Made by a program: the position numbers and the translations under genes
In this document: positions 44,880-54,932 of the stretch, one piece after another
Position numbering within the stretch: the stretch's first letter is position 1
Layout: every line of letters starts with the position of its first letter
The notes under the pieces: model-generated
Told to the model about the DNA's origin: nothing
What the model saw: only the letters and a program-made list of their open reading frames with translations
Databases searched by the model: none
Assembly (NCBI GenBank): GCA_024637115.1
Contig: JAGXFU010000005.1
Location: 250,001 to 314,000 of the forward strand
Source of the DNA: Actinomycetes bacterium
GTDB lineage: Bacteria > Actinomycetota > Coriobacteriia > Anaerosomatales > JAGXFU01
DNA length: 64,000 nucleotides
Direction of reading: 5' to 3'

Positions 44880-47636
44880 TTGACCGGTTATCGACCTAGT
44901 CTAAGAGAGAATCCAAAGCGCCGATTGCGTCCTGCCCTCGGACTGGCAGTTCGCGTCCTTTTCGCGTTTGTAGTTGTGGCGGGTCAGTTGACAATCCCCG
45001 CTCAACCCTCAACTGCGCTGACGTCAACCACAATCACCATTGATGGCGATTTCAGCGACTGGATCGGTGTTCGCGCCGACCCGGACAATGTCGCTTTCGA
45101 CACACAGGTCCCGGATGACCCCGACTGGCCCGGCCAGCCCGACCGCGATATCTTCTACGTCAACTCCACGTTCGATGACGAGTATCTCTACTTCTGTTGG
45201 CGCAGAACGGCCGGCGGGAACAAAGCCATCACCTTCGGCGCGTACTTGGATCTCGGGGGCGATGGGCTGCTCAATGAAGGAGAAGATGTCGTCGTAGCCT
45301 GGTCGATGGCAGATCCCACGAGCACACAACCGTCTCAACAGAACTACGACGAGACCGGACGCATTCTGCACTACTACCAGGCAAGAAACACGAACGGGAC
45401 GCTTGTCTACCCTGCTGGCGACCCCATGGATCACTATGGTCCGCCTCCCACCACAATGCAGAACCCGGTCATCCCGAACTGGGAGACGTACACACACGCC
45501 ACCCCTCATGGAGACGGCAACACGCCTGACGGATGGGCAATCGGAAGCCCCTCGTGGGGCGAAAGTTATCCGGCCAAACCGATGGACGGCTACCTCGATC
45601 ACATCAGCGGCATCGAGGCAGAAGCACGGGTTGCCTGGAGCGATCTTGGATTTGCTCCGGGCGATGTACCTCCCCGAATCGCGATTCACTTCGCTACCGG
45701 AAATGGCGAGGACTTTGGCTCCGCGAACAAGACAAGCCTCTGGCCGGACGACTACCGGGTTGTCAGCGGAAAACTCCAGGAATCCAACCGGGGGCAGGTT
45801 GAAGACAACGTCAAGGGTCTCTATTGGCTCTCGACCAAAGGAGTCACGGTCACTCCCGATAACTCCAGTGGCGCTCTGCCCGGCACGACCGTCACGTATG
45901 CGCACACGGTGTCAAACCACGGCAACGTCGACGACATCCTTGATCTGACCGCGACCTCGTCACAGGGATGGGTCACGGGAATCACGGATTCTGGCGGGGC
46001 GCCCATCACCGAGCTGTCAATTCCCGCGAACAGTGCTCGCACTGTCTACGTTCAGGTAACCGCCCCCCTCGGGGCCACTGACGGAATAACCGACACAACT
46101 ACGCTCACGGCGCGTTCGCAAGATGACCCGACCGTGAGCGGCAGCGCTGCTGACACAACCCGTGTCGGTGCAATCACCGTCACGCCCGATCAAGCGGCAA
46201 CGATGGCGCCGGGGCAAACGGTCGAGTACAGCTTCACTGTGCAGAACAACCTCTCAACCGGTGAGACTCTCAACCTTTCAGCGCTATCCACCCTCGGATT
46301 CCCGAACACAATCATCGACTCCGCCGGCAATCCTCTGTCGTCGGTGCACCTCGCCGCTGGCGCGTCGACCACCGTGCGTGCGCGTGTGACTGTTCCCATC
46401 ACCGCCACGATCGGCCAACAAGACATCGTGACCTTGACCGCCACCGTGAACGGCGCGCCCACAGTGAAGAGTTCGGCCAAAGCGCGCACCACCGTGAAGC
46501 TCGGTCTCGACATCGAGCAGAATCAAGAGGGTTTTGGAGGTGCCAGCTCATGGGTTCAGTACTCCCATACGATCACAAACAGCTGGCCGTCAACCCGAAC
46601 TATCGCCGTGTCAACACTCTCGTCGAACGGCTGGCCCGTACGGATTTATGCCGCAGACGGTATCACTGAGATCACGAACATCACCCTCGGCCCAAATGGG
46701 GCGATCGGCAATATCATCGTGCGAGTTCAGGTTCCTACTGGCGTTGCGGTGGGAACGGAAGACTACCTGACGGTGACAGCATCCACCGGAGGCGTGAGCG
46801 ACGCCGTTGTCGACCACACGACGGTCCGCACTCTGACCACATTCGGAGATGTCGGCTATATCAACGAGGATCATGATTTCTATCTTACTGAGACGGTATA
46901 CGCACGAGCCACCGGACTGGACACGAGCCTGGACGTCTACTTTGTGTGGAAGGACGCGAACGGGCAGATCGTGAAGACCAGTTCCGATCGTCGCGTGGAC
47001 ACTCAGGGTATGGCGTTTGACGACTACCCTTCCACGCTCAGCAATCCTATCGGGCCTTGGGTGGTGGAACTCCACAACGCCAAGAATGGTGCGCTTCTCG
47101 AGACCAGCCCGTTCACCATGTCGTGGAAGGCCATCATCAGCGCCCTCGCTGCCACCGACGCCCCGAGCATCGGCACGAGCGTAACGGTCACCTCCCAAGT
47201 CCAGAACCAGATTGGGAGCGCACTGAGCGACACCTCGGTCGAGTACGTGATCTGGTGGGACAGCGACGGAGATGGAACGTTCAACGCTGGAGACATCTAC
47301 ATCGACAGCAGCGGTGCGCCCGTGACCTGGGACGGCACGAGCGCCGTGACTGTGACCCATACCACGACTAATGTCGACGTTGGCGCGAACGCAACAGTCG
47401 CGCTGCCCGACTGGGACATCTCAAACGCGCAGTTCCCAAACCAGGGAACCTACAAGGTAACCGCCACATGGATTCATAGTGACGGAACCAGAATCATCGA
47501 TGTGAAGACCACCGAATTCTACTCCATCCCCGCCCTCGGCTGGCCGCTCTTTGCACTCTCAGCGGGGTTTCTCGCCTTCCTCATGGTTCGCAAGGCGCGC
47601 AAGAGCGGCATTGACCTAGGGGGGACGGTCGGATGA
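44880..47636 (+). CDS. Large surface protein with Ig-like repeats and a C-terminal sorting-like tail (candidate exosortase substrate)
   Basis: 918 aa. A basic, long signal sequence (residues about 13-45) is followed by a CBM9/DOMON-like region starting IDGDFSDWIGVRADPDN. Three tandem beta repeats of about 110 aa follow (start near 322, 431, 540), with PGxTVxYxxTVxN and a closing TVxARxT-like strand. Two more beta domains reach residue 880. The C-terminus is YSIPALG, a hydrophobic span (888-903), then RKARKSG. TTG start. The stop overlaps the exosortase gene by ATGA, so I infer it is that enzyme's substrate. Confidence 0.8.
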   Translation: MTGYRPSLRENPKRRLRPALGLAVRVLFAFVVVAGQLTIPAQPSTALTSTTITIDGDFSDWIGVRADPDNVAFDTQVPDDPDWPGQPDRDIFYVNSTFDDEYLYFCWRRTAGGNKAITFGAYLDLGGDGLLNEGEDVVVAWSMADPTSTQPSQQNYDETGRILHYYQARNTNGTLVYPAGDPMDHYGPPPTTMQNPVIPNWETYTHATPHGDGNTPDGWAIGSPSWGESYPAKPMDGYLDHISGIEAEARVAWSDLGFAPGDVPPRIAIHFATGNGEDFGSANKTSLWPDDYRVVSGKLQESNRGQVEDNVKGLYWLSTKGVTVTPDNSSGALPGTTVTYAHTVSNHGNVDDILDLTATSSQGWVTGITDSGGAPITELSIPANSARTVYVQVTAPLGATDGITDTTTLTARSQDDPTVSGSAADTTRVGAITVTPDQAATMAPGQTVEYSFTVQNNLSTGETLNLSALSTLGFPNTIIDSAGNPLSSVHLAAGASTTVRARVTVPITATIGQQDIVTLTATVNGAPTVKSSAKARTTVKLGLDIEQNQEGFGGASSWVQYSHTITNSWPSTRTIAVSTLSSNGWPVRIYAADGITEITNITLGPNGAIGNIIVRVQVPTGVAVGTEDYLTVTASTGGVSDAVVDHTTVRTLTTFGDVGYINEDHDFYLTETVYARATGLDTSLDVYFVWKDANGQIVKTSSDRRVDTQGMAFDDYPSTLSNPIGPWVVELHNAKNGALLETSPFTMSWKAIISALAATDAPSIGTSVTVTSQVQNQIGSALSDTSVEYVIWWDSDGDGTFNAGDIYIDSSGAPVTWDGTSAVTVTHTTTNVDVGANATVALPDWDISNAQFPNQGTYKVTATWIHSDGTRIIDVKTTEFYSIPALGWPLFALSAGFLAFLMVRKARKSGIDLGGTVG

Positions 47637-48244
47637 TCGATCGCCTCCTTCCATACACCGGACTGGTACTGCTCTGGGCAGTGACCACCGTCTTCCTGTG
47701 GCGATCGCGGCGCTGGCTCGTGTTCTACATCACGGGTGCATTCGGTCTCGTGATCCTTGTTGTGTACGGTGCGTCACTCCTTGGACTGGAGCACGCTCTC
47801 GAGGCACTCGAGGCCACGCAAGTGAAAGCCATGGCCGGGTTCCTTGGACTGCGACTCGACGTTCTGGGTCAGACAGGGCTCGCCATACCCAATCACACTG
47901 GATGGGCGGTCTTCGATATCGGGATCGAATGCTCTGCGATTATCGAAATGTCCGCAGTCGTCGGGCTCGTTGGCTTCTACCCCGCCTTCTCGCGTGGTCG
48001 GAAAGTCATCACGGCCGGAATCGGCCTCGTTGCCACCTACGTGATCAATCTCTTCCGTATCCTCCTCATCGTGGCCATCATCAACGCCGCCGGAACTGGC
48101 TGGGTGTTCGCAGCCCACGCAGTCTTCGGACGGGTGTTCTTCTTTGTCGGAACGGTGATTGTCTACTGGTATCTCTTGACACGTCCGACCATGGGAGTCG
48201 TCAACAAACAGCTCAAGCCGTCGGCGGAGGTCTCGGATGGGTAG
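47633..48244 (+). CDS. xrtG: Exosortase family protein, XrtG-like
   Basis: 203-aa membrane protein of about six spans with the three exosortase catalytic residues: Cys in GIECSAIIEM (about residue 102), Arg in INLFRILLIV (about 142), His in FAAHAVFGRVFFF (about 162). Exosortases cleave C-terminal sorting signals and probably attach the protein to a glycan or lipid carrier. Short length and a GT2 gene directly downstream match the Gram-positive XrtG group rather than PEP-CTERM EpsH. Confidence 0.85.
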   Translation: MIDRLLPYTGLVLLWAVTTVFLWRSRRWLVFYITGAFGLVILVVYGASLLGLEHALEALEATQVKAMAGFLGLRLDVLGQTGLAIPNHTGWAVFDIGIECSAIIEMSAVVGLVGFYPAFSRGRKVITAGIGLVATYVINLFRILLIVAIINAAGTGWVFAAHAVFGRVFFFVGTVIVYWYLLTRPTMGVVNKQLKPSAEVSDG

Positions 48245-49805
48245 CATCTGGACATTCATGCTGATCTGGGGCGTGTGGCTGATCACACCGGTGCTCGTTG
48301 ACGGGCTCGATGCGCTCGGCCGGCTCATCATCGTGCGGAGTCGGCGTCGCGAAAGCAAGAAGCGGCAGGAGTTCGAGGACTACGAACTCCCAACCGTGTC
48401 GATCATCGTCCCCGCCCACAACGAGGCAGCGGTCATCGACCGTTGTCTGAACTCCGTTAAAGCACAGGACTACCCACACGACAAACTCGAGGTCATCGTC
48501 ATCGATGACGGCTCGACCGACACAACCGCTGAGCAGGTCGAGGACCATGTCAACGGCGGCAACGGCAATGGTAACGGTTCGTTCCGCTTCAAAGGCAAGC
48601 CGATCATGGTCGGCCCGTTCGGTGGTTCTCTTACACTGCTCCGGAACGGGAGCAACCACGGCAAGGCCGTCGCGCTGAACGCAGGCATCGAAGCCTCGAG
48701 TGGTGAGATATTCATCAACATCGACAGCGACGTGGTGCTCGCGCCCAACGCGGTTCGCAACATCGCCTCGTCGTTCGCACGCAACCCCAAAATGGGCGCG
48801 GCAACGGGTAACATCGAAGTCGATTGGGAGATTCTTGAGTCCCGCGACAGCGACGGTCAGCTGATTCTCGACGAGAATGGCGACATCGTCCCCAAGGATC
48901 TGAACTTCGTGGAGCGTTTCCTGGTCAAGTCACAGTTCCTTGAGTATCTCTCCTCCTTCGACCTCGGTCGCAGGGCACAGGCTGAGACGCAGACCATGTA
49001 CACCCTGGCCGGCGCGTGCTCGGCATTCAGGCGCTCGGTGCTCCTGGCCGGATCGCTCTACAGCAATGACACGGTGTCCGAGGACACCAACCTCACCTTC
49101 GACCTGCACAAGCAAGACGTGACGATCGGATTCATCGACGATGCCAAGGTCTACCTCGAGCCCGTCACCAACTGGGACAGTCTCTATGCGCAGCGTGTGC
49201 GATGGACTCGCGGACAACTCGAAGTCTGCGGCGTGAACGAGGAGCTCATCGGCAGTGGTAAGCATGGGATGTTCAGCCGCTTCGCTGTGCCCAAGATGCT
49301 GCTGTTCGATCACACACTCGCCTTCCCGCGCCTGATCTGGGCCCCGCTGATCCTCTGCTTCCCCCTCATTGGCTACTCGTGGCGCATAATCATCCTCGCA
49401 GTGCTCGCGATGTACCTGTTCTACCTGCTGATCGAGGTGGTAAGTGCTCTTGCCGTGTTCGCGGTGTCAGACGACCACACGAAGAACAGGATTGAGCGTT
49501 CGGGCTGGACACTGATCACGCTGCCCATCTACCGCTTCATCGTGTTCCACTTCCGCTTCAGCGGCTTCCTGGTCACGCTGACCGAGGAACAGGAATGGAC
49601 CATGACAGGGCCTATGAGAGCGACCGAGCGCGACATCAATCTGATGCGTCTGCGCTCGATCGAGCTCCTGAGCGGACTGATGTCGTTCTCAAAGCAGTCC
49701 GCCGTTCGCGTCGTACGCGTCGCAAGTGCAATGATCGGACCGGTGGCCATAGTCGTGAGCGTCAGCGTTCTGCGCATGCTCGAACAGTGGAAGAGGCCGA
49801 GCTAG
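48237..49805 (+). CDS. Processive family-2 glycosyltransferase, exosortase-G associated
   Basis: 522 aa. After one N-terminal span the GT-A domain reads VSIIVPAHNEAAVIDRCL, VIDDGSTDTT, NIDSDVVL (DxD), SEDTNLTF, and QRVRWTRGQ, the Q-x-x-R-W mark of processive enzymes. Three or four spans follow. A short GNGNGNG insert lies near residue 105. GGAGG precedes the ATG and the gene overlaps xrtG by 8 bases. Likely makes the glycan used by the exosortase system. Confidence 0.88.
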   Translation: MGSIWTFMLIWGVWLITPVLVDGLDALGRLIIVRSRRRESKKRQEFEDYELPTVSIIVPAHNEAAVIDRCLNSVKAQDYPHDKLEVIVIDDGSTDTTAEQVEDHVNGGNGNGNGSFRFKGKPIMVGPFGGSLTLLRNGSNHGKAVALNAGIEASSGEIFINIDSDVVLAPNAVRNIASSFARNPKMGAATGNIEVDWEILESRDSDGQLILDENGDIVPKDLNFVERFLVKSQFLEYLSSFDLGRRAQAETQTMYTLAGACSAFRRSVLLAGSLYSNDTVSEDTNLTFDLHKQDVTIGFIDDAKVYLEPVTNWDSLYAQRVRWTRGQLEVCGVNEELIGSGKHGMFSRFAVPKMLLFDHTLAFPRLIWAPLILCFPLIGYSWRIIILAVLAMYLFYLLIEVVSALAVFAVSDDHTKNRIERSGWTLITLPIYRFIVFHFRFSGFLVTLTEEQEWTMTGPMRATERDINLMRLRSIELLSGLMSFSKQSAVRVVRVASAMIGPVAIVVSVSVLRMLEQWKRPS

Positions 49806-49808
49806 CAC

Positions 49809-52127
49809 GTGGCTAGTTCCAAAGACAATGGTGCGCGCCTTCTGCACATCACCGCGCTCATCATCATTGCGATTACCGCAGCCGTCCTGATCGCATACAA
49901 GGTTCGCATCGCAGTAACTGTCGGCCCCGGATGGGACACGTACGCCTTCCTTGCAAACGCCGCGGACTTCGCCGGCAAAGGATTCGGATACACCGAGGCC
50001 CATCGCGCACCCATGCTATCGGTCATCACCTCACTCGTCTTTCGTTTCGGCTCGTTGAATCAGGCGGCGATTCAGTGGATCGATGGCGCGCTATCGTTCA
50101 CTGGTATTGTCGGATTCTACCTGCTGGCTCGCCGACGATTCGACATACTCCCATCGGTTGCCTGCGCACTCGGGCTTCTTACGGCTCAGCCGCTGTGGGA
50201 GTACCTTGGAGTGGGCTACACGGATTTCGCGGCAATTGCGGTGTCGATCTGGCTGCTCCTGAGCATCGTCAAGGCCACCGAGGAGCACCCCTCCTGGTAC
50301 CTTGCCAGCGGAGTTCTCTATGTGGTGGCAGTGATGACGCGCTATACCGCGATTCTCTTTCTGTTCCCGACTATCGTCTATCTCCTCCTGCGCTGGCGTC
50401 CGTTTCGACAAGCTCGATGGGTGTTTGGCGGCGCCGGGGCGGCAATTCTCGCATACCTCCCGGCGGCACTCTACTATGGTCAACGCTTTGGCGACGTCTT
50501 GTTCCCGTTCGTCGTCGCGCTCGGATTCTCAGAGACAGTCGCAGCGCCCACCGGCGAGGTCCAGGCTTCCGCTTCAGGGGGTTGGTATCTTGCCCAGTTG
50601 CCGCAATTCCTGGCTCCGACCGGGTTTGAAATTCTCGCGCTCTTCGCACTCGCTGCCGGAGCTCTCGGCCTGTTGCGCCTGGCCGGAGACTACGTCGCGG
50701 CTCTTGGATTCTCCCCACGGCGCATTCTGCTCGCCCTGGCGGGTCTTGGGGTCGGGGTGCTCGGGCAACTCGCCGGTGGTCTCTTTGCCAGACAGCTCTC
50801 GATTCCCATCGCTGTACTCCTGATCTGGACCGCCCTGGCCCCCATGCAGGACGACGGCAGCGGTCGGCCACCACGTGTTGAGGCTCACGCTGCGCTCGAT
50901 GCGGCCATGTTCGCCTGGGTCCTGATCTATCTGGACTTTCATGGCCACCAGACCATCCAGGTACCGCGCTACTTCATCACCATGGCCCCATCAGTGCTTT
51001 ACTTCACCATTCTTGGGTGGAGTGGGTGGGCCAATGCGCTCAGCGACCTCCAGCAAACGATCGGCGCGCGCAAAGAGCCGTCGGTTGGCCTTCGCAGAGT
51101 GGTGATGCTCACCCTCTCTGCGCTGTTGGTGGGACTCTTGTCAGCAACCGCGCTCACGACCGACCAGACACCTGACCCCTTTGTGGAGGCCGCGGCGGAA
51201 TCCTCGGCAGAGATGGCGCAGCGCGACCCTTTGATCACGCACAGAACGATTTACTCCGACTTGTGGCCGGTAGTGGCCTGGTACCTGCAGACCAATGTCA
51301 GAGCGATGCCTGCATACGAGGATATCCGCGGATATGGTCACGAATTGGAAAAGTCCGCTGCCGACTACTTCTTCACGATCCGGGGACGCAGATTCGAGCC
51401 CTACGATGAGGTGCTCAGGCATGGTGCGCTCACGGTGCTGAAGCGAAGACTCCCTCCCGCAACGGATGCGCTTCCGTCTGTTCAGTACCTTGGAAAAGCA
51501 TGGGACAACTATCTCGAGCCTACGACCGACTACCACTTCTATTTGCAAAGCACGGCGGGAAGATACGGGTGGGAGGGCAGCGCCTTCCTTGACGGACAGA
51601 CAGCCGCCGAACTAGCACAGTATGACGCGGTCGCTGCATACGGATGGCGGTGGAGGAACCGCGCAGAAGCCGAGGCGATTCTCTTGGAATACGTTGAGAA
51701 TGGCGGGGTGATCGTCCTCGATGCCTCCCAGAACCTCGATGGCTTAGCCTACTCCGTTGCAGGCACGATCATGTTCGACACATTCATCCGATCGACACCC
51801 CTCCCTCCTAAGGCCCAGATCGTGCCAAATAGCAGCTTCGCCCGTGCTCACCCGGAGGTTGGAGATGTCATTGCATCCCCATTCGTTGACGAAACAGGCG
51901 GCTCATGGTCAGGGGCCACGTACGAAGCCCGTCCGGGGACACCCCCACTGAACACGCTTGCAACCGTCGGAGGCCGGCCCGCAATCCAGTCAAGAACAAT
52001 CGGCGAGGGAACTGTGTACTTCATAAGCTACAACCTTGTTTGGCACGCGTTCTCGACCGAGAATGCCCAGGAACAAGCGCTGATTACAGCGGTGTTCGAT
52101 GAAGCAATCAGTGGAGGGTCTCGATGA
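49809..52127 (+). CDS. GT-C-like membrane glycosyltransferase with soluble C-terminal domain
   Basis: 772 aa. Residues 1-430 have about eleven hydrophobic spans and a first-loop acidic motif GPGWDTYAFL, as in GT39/GT83-type polyprenyl-phosphate-sugar transferases. Residues about 450-772 are extracytoplasmic. The end (GGVIVLDASQNLDG, EGTVYFISYNLVWHAF) resembles the glutamine-amidotransferase-like fold seen on some surface-glycan proteins. GTG start. Function is inferred from topology and the exosortase/GT2 neighbours. Confidence 0.7.
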   Translation: MASSKDNGARLLHITALIIIAITAAVLIAYKVRIAVTVGPGWDTYAFLANAADFAGKGFGYTEAHRAPMLSVITSLVFRFGSLNQAAIQWIDGALSFTGIVGFYLLARRRFDILPSVACALGLLTAQPLWEYLGVGYTDFAAIAVSIWLLLSIVKATEEHPSWYLASGVLYVVAVMTRYTAILFLFPTIVYLLLRWRPFRQARWVFGGAGAAILAYLPAALYYGQRFGDVLFPFVVALGFSETVAAPTGEVQASASGGWYLAQLPQFLAPTGFEILALFALAAGALGLLRLAGDYVAALGFSPRRILLALAGLGVGVLGQLAGGLFARQLSIPIAVLLIWTALAPMQDDGSGRPPRVEAHAALDAAMFAWVLIYLDFHGHQTIQVPRYFITMAPSVLYFTILGWSGWANALSDLQQTIGARKEPSVGLRRVVMLTLSALLVGLLSATALTTDQTPDPFVEAAAESSAEMAQRDPLITHRTIYSDLWPVVAWYLQTNVRAMPAYEDIRGYGHELEKSAADYFFTIRGRRFEPYDEVLRHGALTVLKRRLPPATDALPSVQYLGKAWDNYLEPTTDYHFYLQSTAGRYGWEGSAFLDGQTAAELAQYDAVAAYGWRWRNRAEAEAILLEYVENGGVIVLDASQNLDGLAYSVAGTIMFDTFIRSTPLPPKAQIVPNSSFARAHPEVGDVIASPFVDETGGSWSGATYEARPGTPPLNTLATVGGRPAIQSRTIGEGTVYFISYNLVWHAFSTENAQEQALITAVFDEAISGGSR

Positions 52128-52720
52128 ATCCAGAACAACCAGACCAGCGTGCAGAGGACTACTCACATCTCTCACCCAGAGGACAGGCACTAGTCGGTGC
52201 GTTTCGGGAAAGACTCGGTACGCTTGCGGCGGCTGACCGACCCGGCTCGATCCTCGAGGTCGGATGCGGCCAAGGATGGCTCTCTAAACAGTTGGCCAGT
52301 GCCATGCCCGAGGCCCGGCTGGTGGGTATCGATGTACGCGCGGAGGCAATTGAGGTTGCCCGCACGCTCGTTCCGACTGCGGAGTTCCGGGTGGAGCGCG
52401 GTGAGAAGCTGCCATTCGCCGATGGGGAGTTCGACCTCGTCGTCTGCTCGGAGGTCCTTGAACACGTCGATGATCCGGACAAAGTACTTGCTGAGATTGT
52501 CCGCGTCAGCAAGAACCACGTCGTGGCATCTGTGCCGCATGAGCCATGGTTCTGGGCAGCCAACCTGCTGCGCGGCAAGTATCTGCGGACATTTGGAAAC
52601 TGTCCGGGACACATACACCACTGGACAAGAACAGGCTTTGCCCAACTGCTCGAAGGACACTTTGGTGACGTTCGAGTGACCTCTTCGTTCCCATGGATTA
52701 TCGCCGACCTGAGGCGCTAA
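52124..52720 (+). CDS. Class I SAM-dependent methyltransferase
   Basis: 198 aa with motif I ILEVGCGQGWLSKQLA near residue 42, LVGIDVRAEAIEVAR, and FDLVVCSEVLEHVDDPDKVL, a methyltransferase-11 type domain. It overlaps the GT-C gene by ATGA and ends the exosortase operon; it probably methylates a sugar or lipid carrier. Confidence 0.88.
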   Translation: MNPEQPDQRAEDYSHLSPRGQALVGAFRERLGTLAAADRPGSILEVGCGQGWLSKQLASAMPEARLVGIDVRAEAIEVARTLVPTAEFRVERGEKLPFADGEFDLVVCSEVLEHVDDPDKVLAEIVRVSKNHVVASVPHEPWFWAANLLRGKYLRTFGNCPGHIHHWTRTGFAQLLEGHFGDVRVTSSFPWIIADLRR

Positions 52721-53650
52721 TCAGCTCTCGTCCCTGCCTCTCGCAAGCAGCACGAGCCCCACCGTTCCCGGAATCAGCAGCAACAACACCATCTGCGCGA
52801 GAGCCGCTTGCGCCGCAATCTCCTGAAGCACCCCCACGCGCACAAGTAGCGCGACGAGCGTCACCTCACCCAAACCGATTCCTCCCGCCGAGATCGGTAT
52901 GAGACGCGCAAGCGTGGCCAGCGGTGCAAGCGCGAACACGTAGGCAGGCCCGATGTCTGCGCCAAAGCCGAGACAACACAAGTACACGATCATGAACGTG
53001 AGCACCCACCCGACGAGCGAGATGCCCCACACCGCGAGCAAGAGGCCCCATGATGCTCGTGCAGCGGCTTCGAGGCGCACCCCGGCGATATCCGCCTTGG
53101 GAGCCAAGACACGAACAACGAGGCGCCAGGGCATGAGCCCGGGCAGCACGAACGGAACAAGCGTGGCCACAAATACCAGACCCGCGCTCCACGCCATCGC
53201 AGGCTCAGAGGCAATGACAGAGCCGACCATGCCAAGCAGTGCCACGGCGGTAAGAGAGGTCACTTTGTCCAGAATCGAGGAGATCACCATGCGCTCGGGA
53301 TTACCGTGAACGCGGTATCCGTAGTGCGCCTTGGCAAGATCGGAGACACCGGTCGGGACGAACAGATTGAGACCGACTCCCACGAGTGTCAGGCGAACTA
53401 TGTCGCCAAGGGAAATCACACACTCGCCGCGATTCAGAAGAAGTGAGTGATTGTACGCCCGTACGAACAGGGAAACGGGCGCGATTCCGAGCGCCACGAG
53501 CAAATACACAGGGCGTATGGCCTCTCGGACGCTGGCGAGGTCACCCAATCCTGCTCGGGACACCAGCACTCCAATCAGGCCGAGCGCCACAGCAACACGA
53601 ATCCCCCTCCAGATGCGGGAGCCGCTGGGAAGACCCCCCTTAGTCATCAT
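52721..53650 (-). CDS. Flippase-like lysylphosphatidylglycerol synthase TM-region (UPF0104) protein
   Basis: 309 aa, about eight spans. Family features: SLFVRAYNHSLLLNRG, LTLVGVGLNLFVPTGVSDLAKAHYGYRVHG, LARLIPISAGGIGLGEVTLVALL. Such proteins are often proposed to flip lipid-linked sugars. ATG at 53650 overlaps the DPM1-like gene stop by 11 bases, so both are co-expressed. Confidence 0.87.
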   Translation of the reverse strand: MMTKGGLPSGSRIWRGIRVAVALGLIGVLVSRAGLGDLASVREAIRPVYLLVALGIAPVSLFVRAYNHSLLLNRGECVISLGDIVRLTLVGVGLNLFVPTGVSDLAKAHYGYRVHGNPERMVISSILDKVTSLTAVALLGMVGSVIASEPAMAWSAGLVFVATLVPFVLPGLMPWRLVVRVLAPKADIAGVRLEAAARASWGLLLAVWGISLVGWVLTFMIVYLCCLGFGADIGPAYVFALAPLATLARLIPISAGGIGLGEVTLVALLVRVGVLQEIAAQAALAQMVLLLLIPGTVGLVLLARGRDES

Positions 53651-54626
53651 GGGGGGAAGTGCCTCTGACGGCCTCGATCGTATCTCGCATGCCGCGCAGT
53701 TCTGACTGCATGCGCACCATCTGGCGGCGCAACCCCACAAGCTGCATGCCGAGGAGTGCGAAGCTCATACCGACCGCGCCGCCTAGGAACAACAGCACCA
53801 TGATCGTCATCAAGGGACGCTCAGGGTTGAGGTTTCCCTCGAAATAGACCGCTAGCAGATACGCGCCCAACCCAAGCGACGCGAGCATCAACACTGCGGC
53901 CAGAGCCGCGAATATCGCCGCAGGTCGTTCGAGCATGCTGAATACGAGATGGCTTGTCACGGTGCTTCTCGGACGGAACTTGGAGGAGCCCTTCTTACGG
54001 CTCGCAAGCACTGCGGGCATCTCGACTATCCGCATTCCAAGAATCATCGCCTCGGACAGTATCTCCAGGTGAATCTCTTTCCCGTCTGACGTGAGTTCAA
54101 GTCTGCGAAGAGCATCGCCACGATAGGCGCGCACTACTCCGGTACTCGTGTAGACCGGACGCGTGAGGGTACGACGAAGTATCCAGTTTCCGGTTCGCGA
54201 GAAGAACAGCCGAATCAGCGGAACGCCATCCACGCGTCCGCCCGGCATATAGGGCGAAGCCAGAACGATGTCGGTCTCCGGGTCCTCGATCAGCATGCGG
54301 ATCATCCGCACGGCGTGGTCAGGGGTGTAGCTCAAGTCCGCATCGAGCGCGGCGACATAGCGACCGCACGCAGCATTGAAGCCCTGGCGCAGCGCGTATC
54401 CACGACCGCGGTTGTGCTCGTAGCTCACCGGACGGACCCGAGGGTCCTCGGCGGCCAGTCGTTCAAGGACGTTAGCGGTGCCATCAGAGCTCCCGTCGTT
54501 GACGGGAACAAGCTCGAAAGACCACCCCTCGCGCTCAAGAACACCCGCGATCGCCGCAACGGTATCAGCAGCGTTCTCTACCTCTTGGAACATGGGAATC
54601 ACGATGGTCACATCTGGTCGCTGCAT
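53640..54626 (-). CDS. Family-2 glycosyltransferase, dolichyl-phosphate-mannose synthase-like
   Basis: 328 aa: VTIVIPMFQEVENAADTV, VNDGSSDGTANVL, RGRGYALRQGFNAACG, ALDADLSYTPD (DxD). Two C-terminal spans (AAVLMLASLGLGAYLLAV; TIMVLLFLGGAVGMSFALL) anchor it. Probably makes polyprenyl-phosphate sugar donor, which the GT-C protein at 49809 could use. Confidence 0.9.
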   Translation of the reverse strand: MQRPDVTIVIPMFQEVENAADTVAAIAGVLEREGWSFELVPVNDGSSDGTANVLERLAAEDPRVRPVSYEHNRGRGYALRQGFNAACGRYVAALDADLSYTPDHAVRMIRMLIEDPETDIVLASPYMPGGRVDGVPLIRLFFSRTGNWILRRTLTRPVYTSTGVVRAYRGDALRRLELTSDGKEIHLEILSEAMILGMRIVEMPAVLASRKKGSSKFRPRSTVTSHLVFSMLERPAAIFAALAAVLMLASLGLGAYLLAVYFEGNLNPERPLMTIMVLLFLGGAVGMSFALLGMQLVGLRRQMVRMQSELRGMRDTIEAVRGTSPHDD

Positions 54627-54932
54627 CTGCGCGGCTCGCCTCCAGAGCGGGCGTCATGGACACAAACGCAGTATAGCCGAGGAATCCATGTCGTCTCGGC
54701 ATCCCATTTGCATGATAGGACGGCGGAACCTGGTTTGGTTGCGGATAGATCAGTACGCGAGACTTGCCAGACCAGGCAAATGGATGTGGGCTTCTTGTGG
54801 TTTCATCCTTCTCTATGGCTCTGACCTGCCTTTTCAGGGTAGAATGATTAATTGGATTCGTTTCTTCGGGTCGACTGCGTATATCGAGCGCTACGCGCAA
54901 GCGGTGCCGATGCGAAAAGGGAGCTCGTGACA
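54627..54932. other. Intergenic region between divergent genes
   Basis: About 300 bases without a supported gene. A weak inverted repeat GCCGAG/CTCGGC lies at 54676-54700. I looked for a c-di-AMP riboswitch, common before NlpC/P60 genes, and saw none. Confidence 0.4.

Noticed and set aside
54627-54932. c-di-AMP riboswitch upstream of the NlpC/P60 gene
   Set aside because: Common in this position in Gram-positives, but the conserved core is absent from the sequence.
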